64,000 nucleotides of DNA from Bog-756 sp963828385 (GTDB lineage Bacteria; Actinomycetota; Acidimicrobiia; Acidimicrobiales; RAAP-2). The stretch lies in NCBI GenBank assembly GCA_963828385.1, contig CAWHEF010000002.1, forward strand, positions 1,984,001 to 2,048,000, given 5' to 3'. Shown here piece by piece: positions 1-7,859 of the stretch. The notes under the pieces were generated by a model that saw nothing but the letters and a program-made list of their open reading frames with translations, did not search any database and had not been told where the DNA came from. The stretch's first letter is position 1. Each line of letters starts with the position of its first letter. The position numbers and the translations under genes are program-made.

Positions 1-22
1 GGGCCGTCAGGTCGACGATCAC
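1..22 (-). CDS. possible start of next operon gene (cut by window edge)
   Basis: The rbfA stop (TGA at 19-21) overlaps a GTG at 20-22 in the GTGA arrangement that many gene pairs in this window use. Only seven codons (V-I-V-D-L-T-A) are visible, too few to identify a family. A DHH phosphoesterase (nrnA) or truB often follows rbfA in bacteria, so one of these is plausible, but nothing in the visible bases confirms it. Confidence 0.3.
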
Positions 23-525
23 GGCGGCGGGAGGCCGACATCCGACCCGATCTCGGGGCCGGAGTCGGGATCCGAGTCGGAATCGGTACCGGAGTCGGGG
101 TCCCCGTCGGTGCCAGGTCGCTCGTCGGGCTGGTTCCCCGAATGGCCGGCGGCTGCCGCATTTCCGGTGCGGAGCCGGTGCAGACGGGAGTCCACGGCTA
201 GGCCGGCCACCACGCCCGGATCGATATCGAAGGAGAGCAGAGGCGTCCGCTTCATGCGGACCTGGCGACCGACGGTTCGCTGGAGCTGCGGTCGCCGCTC
301 GGCCAGGGCGACGGCGGCTTCGTCGCTGAGCGAGCTCAGGTAGACGACGGCGTGGCGGAGGTCGGGTGCCGTGTCGACCGCCGTCACCGTCACCAGCCGG
401 AGACGTTCGTCGGCGTCGGCAAGCCGTTCGAGCTCCTCGGCCAGGACCTGACGCAGGACCTGGTTGACCCGTAGCGACCTCGGGAATGGGGCCGTGCCGC
501 GGTTGTCGTAGCGGCGAGCTGCCAC
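19..525 (-). CDS. rbfA: ribosome-binding factor A
   Basis: RbfA binds the 30S subunit and assists late 16S rRNA maturation. The 168-residue product has the family core in about residues 12-115, with the conserved opening RVNQVLRQVLAEELERL, a TVTAVDTAPDLRHAVVYLS strand region and the end of the KH-like fold. It then carries a roughly 45-residue acidic Asp/Ser/Gly/Pro-rich tail that is longer than usual. The GTG start is chosen because GGAGG lies 6 bases upstream and the homology begins just after it. The reading frame is open far upstream but that part is only a shadow of infB. It is the last complete gene of the rimP-nusA-ylxR-infB-rbfA operon, 47 bases after infB. Confidence 0.95.
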   Translation of the reverse strand: MAARRYDNRGTAPFPRSLRVNQVLRQVLAEELERLADADERLRLVTVTAVDTAPDLRHAVVYLSSLSDEAAVALAERRPQLQRTVGRQVRMKRTPLLSFDIDPGVVAGLAVDSRLHRLRTGNAAAAGHSGNQPDERPGTDGDPDSGTDSDSDPDSGPEIGSDVGLPPP

Positions 526-572
526 TGAACCTCCGTTCCCCTCGACGTCCCCGGGCCCGCCGGGCCCGGCGA

Positions 573-3500
573 CTATGTCCGGGGGATCTCCCGCTCTTCG
601 AACGTCTCGATGACGTCGCCCTCCTTCAGGTCCTGGTAGTCGGAGAGCCCGATGCCGCATTCGAATCCGGCGGACACTTCGCGGGCGTCGTCCTTGAAGC
701 GCCGGAGGGAGGTGATGGTGCCCTTCCAGATGACCACGCCCTCGCGCAGGAAGCGGACCTTCGAGCCCCGGGTGATGACGCCCTCCCTGACGTAGCAGCC
801 GGCGACGGCTCCCACCCGGGGCACCCGGAACACCTGACGGACCTCGGCCTCGCCCGTGACCACCTCCTCGAACACCGGCGACAGCAGACCGAGCATGGCC
901 GCCTGCAGGTCCTCGAGGAGTTTGTAGATGATCTCGTAGGTGCGGATCTCGACCCCGGCCTTGCCCGCCATCTCCCGTGACCGGCGATCGGGCCGCACGT
1001 TGAACCCGATGATGGTGGCTGTCGAGGCCTTCGCCAGCTCGACATCGGATTCGGTGATCCCTCCCACGCCCCTGTGGACGAAGCTGAGCTTCACGTCGTC
1101 TCGCTCGAGCTTGCGCAGGCTCTCGGTGACCGCTTCGAGTGATCCCCTCACGTCGGCCTTCAGGATGAGGTTGAGCGTGGCGGTCTCGCCCCGCTGGATC
1201 TGCTCGAACAGGTCCTCCAGCTTGGCGCCCCCGAGGGCCGTCGTGGCCGCCGGCACGTGCCCGGCCACCCGGTAACGGTGGGCCCGTGCTTCGCCGATGG
1301 TGCGAGCCTGGGCCAGCTCGGGCGTGACCCGCAGCTCGTCCCCGGCTTCGGGGGGCTCGGAGAAGCCCAAGACCTGCACGGGCGTGGACGGGGGCGCTTC
1401 TTTGATCTGCTCGCCCCGGTCGTCGACGAGGGCCTTGACCTTCCCCCAGGCGGCGCCGGCGACGATGGGATCGCCCACCCGGAGGGTGCCCCGCTCGACG
1501 ATGATGGAAGCGACCGGACCGCGCCCGATCTCGAGCTCGGCTTCGATGACGAGGCCCCGGGCCCGGCCCTCGGGCGTCGACACGAGCTCCTCCACGTCGG
1601 CGACGAGGACGATCTGCTCGAGCAGGTCGTCGATTCCGAGGTTCTGGAGGGCCGACACCTCGACGGTGATGGTGTCGCCGCCCCAGGCCTCGGGCACCAA
1701 CCCGTGCTCGGAGAGCTGCTGGAGGACGCGGTTGGGATCGGCCTCTTCGCGGTCGACCTTGTTCACGGCCACGATGATGGGCACCTCGGCAGCGTTGGCA
1801 TGGGCGATGGCTTCGACGGTCTGGGGCATCACACCGTCGTCTGCCGCCACCACCAGCACCACGACATCGGTGACCTCGGCACCCCTCGCCCGCATGGCGG
1901 TGAACGCTTCGTGGCCCGGTGTGTCGATGAACGTGATCGGACGCCCATGCCACTCGACCTGGTAGGCACCGATGTGCTGGGTGATGCCGCCGGCCTCGCC
2001 GGCCACCATGTTCGATGACCGGATCCGGTCCAGCAGCAGGGTCTTGCCATGATCGACGTGGCCCATCACCGTGACGACCGGCGGTCGCGGTCGCAGCTCG
2101 GACTCGTCGACCTCCTCGTCGTCCTCGTCGAAGTACTTGGCCATGAGCTCGGCTTCGCGCTCCTCGCCGGGATCGACGAGGCGGACATCCGCCCCCAGCT
2201 CAGCGGCGAACAGCTCGATCATGTCGTCGGACAACGACTGGGTGGCCGTCACCATCTCACCCTGGAGAAGGAGGAAACGGATCACGTCCCCGGCCGATCG
2301 GTTGAGCTTGGAGCCGAGGTCGCGGGCCGTCGAGCCTCGCTCGACGATGACTTCGCTGTCCGGTACCGGCGCAGTCGACGGGGTGTACGCCGTGAGCTGG
2401 GTGGGCTCGAGCTCTTCAAGATTGCGGCGGCGGCGCCGTGGCCTTCGCTGGTTGGGGCGACCGCGCCCTACCCCTGGGCCGCCGCGCCCACCCGGTCCGC
2501 CTCCGGGACCACCGGGGCGTCCACCGAAGCCGCCCCCTCCACCGGGACGTCCTCCATATCCTCCCCCGCCCCCACGCGGTCCCCCACGGGTGCCGCCCGG
2601 CGCCGACCCTCCGGGCCGGCCGCTGTATCCACCAGCTCCGGTCGTCGACCGCGATCCGGTCGGCGGCGGCCTTCGACCTCCGGTTCCGGGAGGAGGGGGG
2701 ATGGGCTTGCCGCTCATCGAGCGGGGCGGACCGCCGGGAGGCGGGGGGATGGGCTTTCCCGAGTCGCTGACCGGCGGCCTCGGCGACTCAGCCGAACCGT
2801 CGGGGGCCTCAGGGGTCGCTGGTGCCGGTCGGCCGCCAGCGGGCGGAGCCTCGAGGGATGGGTCGATCTTGGCTGCCGGTGCGCTGGTGGCCGGTGCGCT
2901 CGTGGCCGGTGCGCTTCCTGCCGACGGGGCCGAGGTGGTCGGAGCTGGCGGGGTCTGACGAGCTGGGGACGGTCGAGCAGGAGGTGCAGGTGCAGGTGCG
3001 GCAGCCGGAGCCGATGGTGCACGCGGCGCCGGAGCCGTCGGGGGGATCGCTCGGCCTGCCGGGGGGGCAGCGTGGGCTGCCGGCTGGCTCGGCCGACTCC
3101 CGCCACCTGCCGCCGGTGAGGGTGACCTCGGTGGGGCGGTGGGCGGGGCCGCACCGGAGGCGGCGGGCTGCTCCGATGAGGGTCGGCTGGTGATCAGGCG
3201 GGTCCCGGTGCCCGGAGCGGCGGCGGGCGCCGTCTCTCCGGTCGGCTCCGACGACGGGGCCTTGCTGGCTGCTGCTCTCGCGGCCGGGGCCTTCCTGACC
3301 CCTCCCTCGCAGTTGCGACAGCCCCTTCCCTCGCAGTTGCGACAGCCCCTTCCCTCGGGGCCGCCGCCTTCTTGGTCGGAGCCTTCTTGGCCGGTGCCTG
3401 CTCTTCGGGCTGCACCGCCCGGCGCAGCCCCTCCCGATCGGCCTTCCGTCGGGCGCGATCAGCCTGGGCGTCCTCGATGGACGACGAGTGGCTCTTCACC

Positions 3501-3592
3501 CCCATCCCGAGCGACAGGCACAGATCGAGGGCTTCCTTGTTGGTCAGTCCGAGCTCGTGAGCGAGCTCGTAGACACGAATCTTCTTCGGCAA
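573..3592 (-). CDS. infB: translation initiation factor IF-2 (frame broken at about 3303)
   Basis: IF-2 is the GTPase that places initiator tRNA on the 30S subunit and promotes subunit joining. The N-terminal IF2_N domain starts at a TTG (3592) with KKIRVYELAHELGLTNKEAL. A long Ala/Pro/Arg/Gly linker follows, then the GTPase core with GHVDHGKT (G1), GGITQH (G2), DTPGHE (G3) and NKVD (G4), and domains II-IV to the stop at 573. The two halves are in different frames. Near 3297-3345 an in-frame 24-base unit (AREGAVAT) repeats, and the next partial copy has GAGGGAGGGG where the others have GAGGGAAGGGG. Restoring one base at about 3303 joins the frames as AREGVRKAPAAR and gives about 1006 residues, normal for actinobacteria. 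As written, an internal ATG at 2717 would start a 714-residue IF2-beta-like form. An assembly error is the simplest explanation. Confidence 0.93.
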
Positions 3593-3660
3593 CGGCTGTT
3601 ACTGCCCTTCCTCCAGGTCGCGGGTGCTGGTACGCACGCACGCCGCCCTATCCTCGCACA

Positions 3661-3954
3661 TCACGGGACCGATGCCGCCGAGCCCGGCCCTTCGTCCCGT
3701 ACCTCTGTCCCCTCCCGGGCCCTGGTCGCGGCCCTAAGCAGGACGAGGTCGTCGTCACTGGGGGGCGTGCGCAGGGCCCGGTCGAACGCCCGGCGTTTGA
3801 CCGCACGTTCGAGACAGGTCGCCGATCCCCGACAGAGCCAGGCCCCCCGTCCCGACCCGTTCCTGCCTACCACCAACAAGCCCTCCGGACCCCGGGCCAC
3901 ACGGACGAGCTCGTCGCAGGGCCGGGTACGCCGACACCCGACACACGTTCGCAG
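3661..3954 (-). CDS. ylxR: YlxR (DUF448) RNA-binding protein
   Basis: YlxR is a small basic nucleic-acid-binding protein encoded between nusA and infB in many bacteria. It is reported to act with RNase P and as a nucleoid-associated regulator. The visible family signature is RTCVGCRRTRP near the start, then GRGAWLC and CLERAVKRRAFDRAL. Length is about 97 residues, with a short variable tail. The start is unresolved. The conserved region begins right at the nusA stop and no in-frame ATG, GTG or TTG precedes RTCVGC. The CTG at 3952-3954 is used here only because it lies just upstream of the signature. The next GTG (3900) would remove the conserved cysteine motif. It overlaps or abuts nusA and is 68 bases upstream of infB. 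Confidence 0.85.
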   Translation of the reverse strand: MRTCVGCRRTRPCDELVRVARGPEGLLVVGRNGSGRGAWLCRGSATCLERAVKRRAFDRALRTPPSDDDLVLLRAATRAREGTEVRDEGPGSAASVP

Positions 3955-3959
3955 AGGGG

Positions 3960-5348
3960 CTATGCCGTGCCCCCTCTGGATGGCTCCTCGTCCGCCGCGC
4001 CCTCGGTGACACCGGCGGGGACCGCCGCCGCCTTCCCTTCGGACCCGGCCGCCTCCTCGGACCCGGTGGTCTCGGCCACGCCCCGCTCGGCATCCCCGGT
4101 CACCGACGGCTCTGCGGTCACCGACGGCTCTGCGGTCACCGACGGCTCTGCGGTCACCGACGGCTCTGCGGTCACCGACGGCTCTGCGGTCACCGACGGC
4201 TCGGCCGCCGGCCGGCCGTCACCGGCGTCGGCCGTTCCGTCGGCGCCCTGCGACCACTCCGCCGCCGACACGGCGGTACCGCCCTCGGCCGGCTGCCACA
4301 CCATCTCGCCTGCTTCGTTCTGGACCCACTCGCCTTCGGCCCACTCCTCGCCGGCATAGCCCGACTCCTCTTCGGCGAGTTGTGACTCACTCTTGATGTC
4401 GATGCGCCAACCGGTCAGTCGGGCCGCCAACCGGGCGTTCTGACCCTCCTTGCCGATGGCGAGGGAGAGCTGATAATCGCTCACGATGACCGTGGCCGTG
4501 CCTGTCTCGTCATCGAGACGGACCTCGCGGACCCGTGCCGGGGCGAGGGCGGCCTGGATGAGCTCGATCGGATCGTCGGAGAACGGCACCACGTCGACCC
4601 GCTCGCCTCGAAGCTCGTTGGTCACCATGCGCACCCGCGATCCCCGTGCTCCCACACAGGCGCCGACCGGATCCACGTTGGGGTCGTTCGACCACACGGC
4701 GATCTTGGTGCGGTGCCCCGGCTCACGGGCGGCGGCCTTGATCTCGACCGCCCCCGACGAGATCTCGGGGACCTCGAGCTCGAACAACCTCTTGATGAGC
4801 CCCGGATGGCTTCGACTGACCACGATCTGAGGCCCCTTGGTGGTCTTGCGGACCTCGACGATGTACGCCTTGAGGCGGCCACCATGCTCGTAGTGCTCGT
4901 AGGAGACCTGCTCGGCCTGGGGAAGGAGCGCCTCGACCTTGCCTAGGTCGAGCAGCGTGTAGCGGTTGTCGGTCTGCTGGACGATGCCGGTCACGATGTC
5001 GCCCTCACGCCCCGCGTACTCCTCGTACTTGAGATCGCGTTCGACTTCACGGATGCGCTGGAGGATCACTTGTTTCGCCGTCTGGGCGGCGATCCGACCG
5101 AAGTCGTCCGGGGTGTCGTCCCACTCCCGCACCACGTTGCCGTCGTCGTCGAGCTCCTGGCCGTAGACACGGATCTCGCCCGAGTCCGGATCGATGGTCA
5201 CCACCGCTTCCTCGGCGGCGTCGGGGCGGCGCTTGTACGCCGCCACCAGCGCATTGGCCAGGGCATCGAGCAGTGTGTCGACCGAGATCCCCTTGTCGCG
5301 GGCGATCTGACCCAGCGCGTCGAGAAACTCGAAGTTGGGTTTGCTCAT
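3960..5348 (-). CDS. nusA: transcription termination/antitermination protein NusA
   Basis: NusA binds RNA polymerase and nascent RNA and modulates pausing, termination and antitermination. The 462-residue product has the N-terminal RNAP-binding domain (about 1-125, opening NFEFLDALGQIARDKGI), an S1 domain (about 130-200, with YAGREGDIVTGIVQQTDNRY) and two KH domains (about 200-350, with DPVGACVGARGSRV and LAIGKEGQNARLAARLTGW). An acidic low-complexity C-terminus follows, in which an 18-base unit (hexapeptide AEPSVT) repeats six times at about 4098-4200. ATG 5348 is chosen because it overlaps the rimP stop (ATGA) and starts the conserved domain. The longer upstream frame is a rimP shadow. The C-terminal acidic repeats of proteobacterial NusA are absent. 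Confidence 0.96.
   Translation of the reverse strand: MSKPNFEFLDALGQIARDKGISVDTLLDALANALVAAYKRRPDAAEEAVVTIDPDSGEIRVYGQELDDDGNVVREWDDTPDDFGRIAAQTAKQVILQRIREVERDLKYEEYAGREGDIVTGIVQQTDNRYTLLDLGKVEALLPQAEQVSYEHYEHGGRLKAYIVEVRKTTKGPQIVVSRSHPGLIKRLFELEVPEISSGAVEIKAAAREPGHRTKIAVWSNDPNVDPVGACVGARGSRVRMVTNELRGERVDVVPFSDDPIELIQAALAPARVREVRLDDETGTATVIVSDYQLSLAIGKEGQNARLAARLTGWRIDIKSESQLAEEESGYAGEEWAEGEWVQNEAGEMVWQPAEGGTAVSAAEWSQGADGTADAGDGRPAAEPSVTAEPSVTAEPSVTAEPSVTAEPSVTAEPSVTGDAERGVAETTGSEEAAGSEGKAAAVPAGVTEGAADEEPSRGGTA
4098..4205 (-). repeat. six-copy 18-base tandem repeat inside nusA
   Basis: The unit tctgcggtcaccgacggc (plus-strand reading) is repeated almost perfectly and in frame, encoding Ser-Val-Thr-Ala-Glu-Pro six times near the NusA C-terminus. 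Because the unit is a multiple of three, copy-number changes would lengthen or shorten the acidic tail without breaking the frame. Confidence 0.9.
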
Positions 5349-5995
5349 GACGTAGCGACCTGCTTCCTCTCCGTCCGTCGCGAGTTCTCGTCTTTGGTCC
5401 GCCCTCTCCCGCCCGCAGCACGACTGGTCGGGCCCTTGGCGCCCGAGCTCTTGTGCCCGGCGCTGCCCGGGCGCGGGGCGGGCCCCCACTCGAAGACGGT
5501 GCGGGCACGGTCGATGTCGCTGTAGCTCATTCGAAGCGTCCGGCCGTCTTCTCCATGAGGTTCGAGGGAAGTCTTTGCACCCGGTGCTCCGCCGGTACCT
5601 CCCGATGCCGGCCGCGACTCGTCGCTCAGGTGCAGCACGAACCCGTCGGCGTCGGCCTCCACCAGCCGACCCCGGAGGCGGCGCTCACCGGGAACCTGTG
5701 GCCGGGTCTTGATCGAGACGATCTCGCCCACCGCTCGGACGAAGTGGTCAGGGCGGCGCAGGCTCCGTTCGACTCCCGGGCTCGACACCTCGAGCGTGTA
5801 GCGGCCGGGAAGGGCCGGGTGGCCGTCGAGCGCGGCCGACACCGCCCGGTCGGCTCGGACGAGGGAGTCGAAGTCGACACCGCCGGGACGGTCGACGGTC
5901 ACTACCAGCGCCCCGGAGCGGTGCTCGACATCCACCAGCTCCAACTGGAGGGAGGCAGCCACGGGTTCGAGTGTGCCGAAGAGCTCATCGATCAT
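5345..5995 (-). CDS. rimP: ribosome maturation factor RimP
   Basis: RimP binds pre-30S particles and helps S12/S19-dependent assembly of the small subunit. The 216-residue product has the N-terminal domain (about 1-85, with LELVDVEHRSGALVVTVDRPGG and VSAALD) and the diagnostic TLEVSSPGVERSLRRPDHFVRAVG. The SH3-like C-terminal domain ends near YSDIDRARTVFEW. A basic tail of about 45 residues follows. ATG 5995 is preceded by AAGGAGG. The upstream in-frame extension is leader sequence. It is the first gene of its operon, 85 bases after the leader hairpin, and overlaps nusA by ATGA. Confidence 0.95.
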   Translation of the reverse strand: MIDELFGTLEPVAASLQLELVDVEHRSGALVVTVDRPGGVDFDSLVRADRAVSAALDGHPALPGRYTLEVSSPGVERSLRRPDHFVRAVGEIVSIKTRPQVPGERRLRGRLVEADADGFVLHLSDESRPASGGTGGAPGAKTSLEPHGEDGRTLRMSYSDIDRARTVFEWGPAPRPGSAGHKSSGAKGPTSRAAGGRGRTKDENSRRTERKQVATS

Positions 5996-6082
5996 TCCCG
6001 CTGCCTCCTTCCCGCTGCCGGTAACCAGGTGCCGTCTGTGTTGTACTTCCTCACTCTCGCTGCCGTGCGAAGGGCGTCTTGG

Positions 6083-6115
6083 CCAAAACAAAAGCGTGGG
6101 CTGTCCGCCCACGCT
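6083..6115 (-). terminator. terminator-like hairpin in the rimP-nusA leader
   Basis: On the minus strand a perfect 9-bp stem (AGCGTGGGC / GCCCACGCT, arms 6107-6115 and 6093-6101) with a 5-base loop is followed at once by TTTTGTTTTGG. This is the form of an intrinsic terminator with an interrupted U-tract. It lies 162 bases past the proS stop, but also downstream of the promoter at 6157-6185 and upstream of rimP, so it could end proS transcripts, attenuate the rimP operon, or both. Confidence 0.75.
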
Positions 6116-6156
6116 CCATCAGCGCCACTTGACTCCAACCGAACGGCAGGAATGAA

Positions 6157-6185
6157 AGTATACCAGCGATGCTTTTCGCTGTAAA
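6157..6185 (-). promoter_or_regulatory. near-consensus sigma-70 promoter for rimP-nusA-infB operon
   Basis: On the minus strand TTTACA (6180-6185) and TATACT (6157-6162) are separated by exactly 17 bases. Each hexamer matches 5 of 6 consensus positions. The predicted start of transcription is near 6150, giving a leader of about 155 bases before the rimP ATG. It is the clearest vegetative promoter in the window and is conspicuously AT-rich for this genome. Confidence 0.75.
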
Positions 6186-6277
6186 CGGCCTGACATGCCG
6201 TTTTGCCCACCTTCGACCGGTCCGATCAGCGACCGCCGGTCGGCCCGTCCCTTCGAGCGCGTGCGCTTCGGCAGGTG

Positions 6278-7747
6278 TCAGTAGGCCCGGGCGACCACGG
6301 CCACAAATGACGAAAGATCGTCTGGTCCCCTGTCGGGCTCGGGGCCGGGATCCGGCTCCCAAGGCGGCTCGAGGCACCGCACGCTGAGCCCGTCGGCCGA
6401 CAGCACGTCCTCACCCCCGTCGCCCACGGAGGACCACGGAATCCGGGCGAACCCGACCCGCGCCGCCTCGACGGCCTCGTCCAGCGTCGACACGTCGGCT
6501 GTGTGGGACCGCCGGAAGACATCTGCCTCCTGGCGAAGCTCGTCACCGGCGCTCGACAGCACGGCGTCGACGGCGGCAGCGGCCGCCTGCACCGACACCT
6601 GTGCCTTGGTCCGGGTGTGCCGGGTCACGATGGTCACCGTCCCTCCGGCCAGATCGCGTGGACCGATCTCCACTCGCACGGGGACGCCCTTCAGCTCCCA
6701 GTCGATCGACCTTCGTCCGAACGAGGTGTCCACCCGATCGTCGATGCGCACACGACGGCCCTCGGCCTGCAGGGTCGCCGTCATGCTCTCGGCCGTCGCT
6801 CGAACGCCGGGCTCGTCCCGGACAAGGAGCACCACCACCTCGAGCGGGGCGAGCTCGGGGGGCAGCCGCAGTCCGGCATCGTCGCCATGGGCCATGATCA
6901 CCGCCCCGATGAGCCGGGTCGAGACCCCCCACGAGGTCTGCCAGACGTACTCCTGGCTGCCCTGCTCGCTCGTGAACTGGATGCCGAACGGACGAGCGAA
7001 GTTCTGGCCCAGCTCGTGGCTGGTGCCCATCTGTAGCGCCTTGCCGTCGCCCATCATCCCTTCGCACGACCACGAACGGAGGGCACCGGCGAACCGTTCA
7101 CGTGCGGTCTTTAGACCGGTCAGCACGGGAATGCAGGCCAGCGCACTCATGGTTTCGACGTACACGTCCCGGATGATCTCGAGGGCATAGGCACGGGCCT
7201 CGGCCTCGGTGGCATGGGCAGTGTGGCCCTCCTGCCACAGGAACTCGCTGGTGCGAAGAAAGAGGCGCGGGCGAAGCTCCCAGCGAACGACGTTGGCCCA
7301 CTGGTTCACGAGCAGCGGAAGGTCGCGGTAGCTCTGGATCCAGTTGGCGAAGTAACTGTTGATGACGGTTTCACTCGTCGGTCGCACGACGACCGGCTCC
7401 TCCAGCTCGCGTCCGCCGCCGTGGGTGACCACGGCCAGCTCGGGGCTGAACCCTTCCACATGCTCCGCTTCGAGGTGGAGAAACGACTCGGGGATGAACA
7501 GCGGGAAGTACGCGTTCTCCGCCCCCGCCGCCTTGATGCGTTGATCCAGCGCCGCCTGCAGCCGCTCCCAGATGGCGTAGCCCCACGGACGGATGACCAT
7601 GGTGCCCCGCACCGGACCGTTGTCAGCCAGCTCGGCCCGAGCGATGACCTCCTGGTACCACCGGGGAAAGTCCACGCTGCGCGGGGTCAGCGCTCCCTTG
7701 GGCGGCTTGGTGGAGGGCCCGCCTCGAGAGCCGTCGGCCGGGGTCAT
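6278..7747 (-). CDS. proS: prolyl-tRNA synthetase (archaeal/eukaryotic-like short type)
   Basis: Class II aminoacyl-tRNA synthetase that charges tRNA-Pro. The 489-residue product shows motif 1 around NGPVRGTMVIRPWGYAIWE, the motif 2 region FLRTSEFLWQEGHTAH, and motif 3 near STRLIGAVIMAHGDDAGL. An anticodon-binding domain (from about 290) and a C-terminal extension ending in tyrosine follow. That layout, without the large insertion domain of E. coli-type ProRS and with the terminal Tyr, marks the archaeal/eukaryotic-like class that some bacteria carry. ATG 7747 begins just before the conserved part. An ATG at 7786 is also possible; neither has a strong ribosome binding site. A terminator-like hairpin lies downstream at 6083-6115. 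Confidence 0.94.
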   Translation of the reverse strand: MTPADGSRGGPSTKPPKGALTPRSVDFPRWYQEVIARAELADNGPVRGTMVIRPWGYAIWERLQAALDQRIKAAGAENAYFPLFIPESFLHLEAEHVEGFSPELAVVTHGGGRELEEPVVVRPTSETVINSYFANWIQSYRDLPLLVNQWANVVRWELRPRLFLRTSEFLWQEGHTAHATEAEARAYALEIIRDVYVETMSALACIPVLTGLKTARERFAGALRSWSCEGMMGDGKALQMGTSHELGQNFARPFGIQFTSEQGSQEYVWQTSWGVSTRLIGAVIMAHGDDAGLRLPPELAPLEVVVLLVRDEPGVRATAESMTATLQAEGRRVRIDDRVDTSFGRRSIDWELKGVPVRVEIGPRDLAGGTVTIVTRHTRTKAQVSVQAAAAAVDAVLSSAGDELRQEADVFRRSHTADVSTLDEAVEAARVGFARIPWSSVGDGGEDVLSADGLSVRCLEPPWEPDPGPEPDRGPDDLSSFVAVVARAY

Positions 7748-7859
7748 GGGTCCGTAAGCTACCGGTGTTGGGCGGGCGGGCAGCACTCGAGTGGGCGACC
7801 CGTACTGGACGGGCCGGCGAACCGGTCCCCAACAGCCGGCGAACCGGCTCCCGACGGGC

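Noticed and set aside
1257..2018. Other antisense ORFs over infB GTPase domain
   Set aside because: Codon-position shadows of the conserved GTPase; no independent evidence.
2049..3119. Long plus-strand ORFs opposite infB (up to 356 codons)
   Set aside because: Gly/Arg/Pro-rich antisense shadows of a GC-rich linker region, without domains or ribosome binding sites.
3960..5489. nusA start at 5489
   Set aside because: The extra 47 residues are the rimP gene read in another frame; the ATGA overlap at 5345-5348 and the conserved domain fix the start at 5348.
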